DNA of 64,000 bases from NCBI GenBank assembly GCA_947000775.1, contig CAMQGK010000327.1, positions 14,028,501-14,092,500 on the forward strand, in the 5' to 3' direction. The position numbers were made by a program, and so were the translations under genes. The stretch comes from Pterois miles. Lineage: Eukaryota; Chordata; Actinopteri; Perciformes; Scorpaenidae. Of this stretch, positions 60,120 to 64,000 are shown in pieces. Each line of letters opens with the position of its first letter. Position 1 is the first letter of the stretch. The notes beneath the pieces are model-generated. The model saw only the letters and a list, made by a program, of their open reading frames with translations, was not told the DNA's origin and searched no databases.

Positions 60120-63100
60120 GCCTAGTCAAACTTTCCACCACGCTCCCTCTCTCACAGCTTCTCCCCTTCCTTGATGAATTATCAATGCTTTGAAGTAATC
60201 AGTATGCAGAGGCCAGATTCAAAGTTGGGATCACAGACTCATCCCTGCAGACACATGAGCTAGCATTCTCAGACGCTGAGTTTTGCCACTTGCTCTCCGA
60301 TTCCCATGTGTTGTGATAGGGAACATGAATATGCATCTTAATCCTGTCTGGCTGCAAGTGCTTACAGAAGTGCAGATTTTCTGAAATGCACAGATGGATT
60401 TGCTTTGCAGATGCATGGCGTCTCCTGCAGTATTGCTGAGCTGTATTTCATGTAAAAGTGCTGAGTATGTACTGCAATCATATTTCTAAAAACTACAGCT
60501 GTGCAAGCCTACTATATGTCTAATAAACAGCAAGAATGTGGCTTTGAAATTATGCACCAAACTAAATCCAATAAACTTCAGGTTACATTTGCAGCAGCTG
60601 TGTATACATACAGTATGTTATTTCCTCCTCTTCAGCTCATAATTTTGTTAGTATATGGGAAATATCCTGTGTTTAAAGACAATATAATGCATTGACTAAT
60701 ACTTGGGATACATATTTATAGTTGCATCTAATGCACAGATAAAAAAGCAATTACTGGCCTGTGTGCCTTTACAGATGCTCCATGACAAATGCATGTGTTT
60801 ATAAAGTAATGCAGACTACATACACTAATGGTCAGTCCTGTGACTTCATTGCGAACATTGACACTAATTTAGGATTTACCTCTTGAGAATGACTTCACGA
60901 TTTATAGGGCCTAGCACTTGAGAATACAGTAGATAGTGCTGCGCTGACATTTTAATGCATAGATAATAGCCTTTTCTCCACCAAATATGATCAGCACTTT
61001 CTCCCCTGTTGTCCCCATTTTCCAGACTAATTTATTTGCCTTAGTAAACCTCAGTCATTTATCACAGACTTGCCTCGACTTCAAGAATGGTAGCAGGAGG
61101 CTAGCTATAACAACATGTTTAGGAGAGCTGGGTTCTTTACATAGCTTTCAATTTGTGTCAGTTTTACATGACCACTGGAACCTGCACTCTAGGTTGTAAG
61201 GAATGGAGCTATTAAATGCAATTACTACATAAAAACAATTCTCTGCAGAGAGATTAAACAATAACATTGCAACATGGAACATAAAGGTTACTTGCTCATA
61301 TAGGTTGACTTGGGGGTGCCGATGTGGAAAAATGATTGTGTTGAGGGTTGACACTGCTCATCATAATTGCAGTACACCGCAAGCAGACGTGGTACATTTA
61401 CCAAGTGGAACCTTATCCATTTTATGTCCAGATGACAATTTTTTACCCATCATAACAACTCAGGACCAGAACACAGATTTACCAGTGCACCTCAATAAAA
61501 CAGGCAGTTGGTCACTTAGTAGTGCTAAACCACATATATCTGGTCGTAACAGACAAATGTGATTTTTTACAGTTAAGCAGGATATAAATCAGACAGCAGA
61601 GTGAACATTTACTTACACGAATTGCAATAAATGACTGCAGTGTGGCCATTAAGAGGCGCAAGGTACTGTGATTCCAGCTGCATAGTCACAAACAACCAAA
61701 TACCCAAATACATCAGTCACCTGACTGAATAAAGCCACAAACACCAAATTCTGTCATTAAATTACATTACATACGCATTACAAAAGAACACAGGAGTGAA
61801 TGTAGTTCTTTTTAAAGAGACTCAGGGATCTCAGGCTGTCTTTTTGTCTTGATCCAACATGTGCTACTAAAATACAAACCATCTTATTCACTCCAATTCA
61901 TAAAGTCTTACCTAAAGTCAGCACATAGTGTAGTTGCTGTCTGCACAATTAATACATGCAGCCATCTGATGGCAGAGATTCCCTGCAGAAGAAGGCTGCA
62001 ATAATCAATTAACATGATGCAAACTGCAGCACATCAGTAGTCAAAAGGGCTGCCTGCATACACCAATTAAAGTGGAGATGTCTTTAGTGCAGCACAGCTG
62101 TCAGAAAAAACAATAGCACATCTTTTAGCACTTGGAGTGTTATGGATGAGTATTTTTTTTTTTTTACTTGACTAACATTCAAAAGGAAACAAACGTGTAA
62201 ATACTTTGCCCTTCTGTCTGACTGATACAATGCAAAAATTATTCTGATGACAGAGGGATGCTCTTGAGCAGTCATGCATCCCAAGGGTTATTATTATGCT
62301 TGCAAAGATGATTGATGGTCTGATGTAGTAAAGAGCATCAGACACCCCACTTGTGGGTCCACTCAGATCATCATCTTCATTATCAGCATTGCGGCTTTGA
62401 CTCTCGGGCTAGAGGTCAATTCACTTTTTCATTTAATCAAAATGTAAATTGGAGGTTCCATTTCAAGTGCGAATGATGAAATATTAATTTACATTTATGA
62501 ACAGGTAGGATAAAATGTCCTTCTTGTGCTTGGCACTTTTCAATATTTTATTTTTGAAAAAGAAAAAGCTTTGTGTTGTTGTGTTTTTAGGATATAACTC
62601 ACTGCTTATGGAAAAAAAAAAAACCTTAACGTTGCAACACTAATAATCCCTGTTCCCAGTTCTGCATCTCCACAAGACTGTCCCATTATATCTGCATCAT
62701 AATTCAGATTTTCCACCTAGGCCCTGGTGTTAAATTCCATGACTTATTCATGACTTTCATTAATTTCATTAACTTGAGATAACCTCTAAAGGGGCAAGCA
62801 GCAAAATGATAGAACGAGTTTAATACTAATGTACTGAATGTATGAGACAAGTTGTAAAGCAGCATGCAGGTATATATCCCTGTTAAACAACGTATTTTAG
62901 AAATTACCTGTTATTTCACGACATCGCTCAAATACATTTGTTCAATGTCAGGACTGACATTATTATATTATTATCCATATTACATTATGGATTATTATAC
63001 CTCTCAGTATTCCACGTTTTCCACACGTTCCATGCACTCCATGCACTTCACAGTTTATTCCATGAGGCCAGGTCTTTTATTCTACTTCCAAATGATTTAA

Positions 63101-63373
63101 TTTAATAGGAATTCATGATCAATAGATAAGTAAAAGGGAAAGCAACAGGATGCCAGATTTTAATTATGAGTCTAACATTTCCAATGCTTTATAATGTTTA
63201 AAAAGCGGCATCAAGAGAAAAAGATCCAATTTCGCCCACTGTGCTAACCATGTTTCAGACAGTGACACAAAAATGTCACCACGACCACTTCAGTCTAAAC
63301 ATGAGGAGACTTCCTCTTGAGATCTCTGTAATTATCATTATAATTATCAAGAAGGTACAAAATGGTGACTCAC

Positions 63374-63547
63374 GCAAGCACTGAGGCAAGTCTCCGCTCC
63401 ATGTCCCATTCCCTGTGCAGGTGAGCACAGCGGGGAAGGACAGCTCGTAGCCAGGTAGACAGCTGTAGCTCACGCTGGTACCCCACTCAAGTACTGAGCC
63501 CTCCAGGAGGCCGTTGGGTATGGGTGGGGGTGTAGGACACGTTACCA
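63374..63547 (-). CDS. csmd3: csmd3 coding exon, first visible sushi domain
   Basis: A 174-nt exon from acceptor CTCTCCCCACAG to donor CTTGC|GTGAGTC. It encodes VTCPTPPPIPNGLLEGSVLE, WGTSVSYSCLPGYELSFPAV and LTCTGNGTWSGDLPQCL, a complete CCP domain with an N-glycosylation site (NGT). It enters with two bases of a codon shared with an exon beyond base 64000. This is the most upstream csmd3 exon in the window. Confidence 0.95.
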
Positions 63548-63783
63548 CTGTGGGGAGAGTGAGGGCACAGTCAGAGTCAAGATAAGCTGATCAATCGATG
63601 CAATCAAGTCTGAATCAAGACTATGGCTGCACTATTAATCAAATTTTATAGAATTCACAAAATGGCATACTGCAATTTTCAAACTGCAGAAGGCCCAATA
63701 TTTATTAAGCTTGAAAATCATTTCAAAATATCATTTTATATTAAATATTCCTGTGAATGACCTGCAATTCATATTCTACACAC

Positions 63784-64000
63784 TTAAAGCAGCAGTGGAT
63801 AGAACTGGAGCAAATATGGTTTAACAGCATTAAACCATTATCAAATAATAATAGTTATTTTTCTACAATGGTCACCATATCCTGATCGTAGTGAGAGACA
63901 GGTAATCTGAAAAAAAAAAAATCATGTGCCTCTGTGTCCTTCAGTGCTCCTAATGGCATCTGCAATATTTCACAGACAACCAATCAGATCCGAGTTGGAG
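63784..64000. mobile_element. TTAA-family element, copy 3 (cut by window end)
   Basis: Starts TTAAAGCAGCAGTGGATAGA and follows copies 1 and 2 through GAGACAGGTAATCTGAAAAA, CCTCTGTGTCCTTCAGTGCT and ACCAATCAG. The left terminus is the best preserved of the three copies. Confidence 0.75.

Larger units (their letters stand above)
37563..64000 (-). other. csmd3: csmd3 gene, 3' part (partial at right edge)
   Basis: Eleven minus-strand coding exons join in consistent phases into the last 479 residues of a CUB and Sushi multiple domains protein. Four sushi (CCP) domains are followed by a membrane-proximal region, one transmembrane helix and a tail of about 55 residues. The tail ends VRFDPNLNTICTMV and contains QYTGCSVHENNNGQ and FENPMY. 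These fit CSMD3 as I recall it better than CSMD1 (which has QYNGYAGHENSNGQ) or CSMD2. CSMD proteins are very large type I membrane proteins of the nervous system; CSMD3 is linked to dendrite development. The upstream CUB/sushi exons lie beyond base 64000. I cannot say which teleost copy (a or b) this is. Confidence 0.9.

Overview
This is vertebrate nuclear DNA, almost certainly from a ray-finned (teleost) fish. Genes are split by GT-AG introns, the protein fragments match vertebrate families, and introns and spacers carry repeat families I recognise from fish genomes (hAT-type MITEs, a Tc1 remnant, a tRNA-like SINE, long TG and GGAA microsatellites). There are no operons, CRISPR arrays, rRNA genes or intact tRNA genes. 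Most long open frames in the window are chance frames in introns, 3' UTRs or microsatellites.

Layout. (1) 1-9.2 kb, plus strand: the last three coding exons and 3' UTR of ankib1 (ankyrin repeat and IBR domain RBR-type ubiquitin ligase). The end of the protein carries a ubiquitin-interacting motif; everything before 3914 is intron. (2) 9.2-11.1 kb: a short spacer between two convergent genes, filled by a TIR element and a large inverted repeat. (3) 11.1-19.3 kb, minus strand: a complete ten-coding-exon gene for a seven-pass TMBIM/Lifeguard (Bax-inhibitor-1 superfamily) protein. The coding exons add up to exactly 906 nt, 301 residues plus stop, with every splice phase agreeing. (4) 19.3-37.5 kb: intergenic, with no gene I can support; it holds an 860-bp polypurine microsatellite, a SINE and several dispersed repeats. 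(5) 37.5-64.0 kb, minus strand: the 3' part of csmd3 (CUB and Sushi multiple domains 3), running off the right edge. Eleven coding exons give the last 479 residues: four sushi (CCP) domains, a membrane-proximal region, one transmembrane helix, and a short cytoplasmic tail ending T-M-V. A 2.2-kb 3' UTR follows.

The three genes have unrelated jobs: ubiquitin ligation, membrane calcium/apoptosis control, and a giant neuronal adhesion/complement-control-like receptor. They look like ordinary vertebrate neighbours, not a functional cluster. I found no new multi-gene system. The most interesting observations are structural: a 71-bp degenerate copy of part of the last ankib1 exon lying in an upstream intron; a near-palindromic inverted repeat with about 270-bp arms whose right arm reaches the poly(A) signal of the Lifeguard gene; a TTAA-bounded repeat family present three times; and a microsatellite or homopolymer close to two splice acceptors. 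All protein and repeat family names come from reading and memory; no database search was run.
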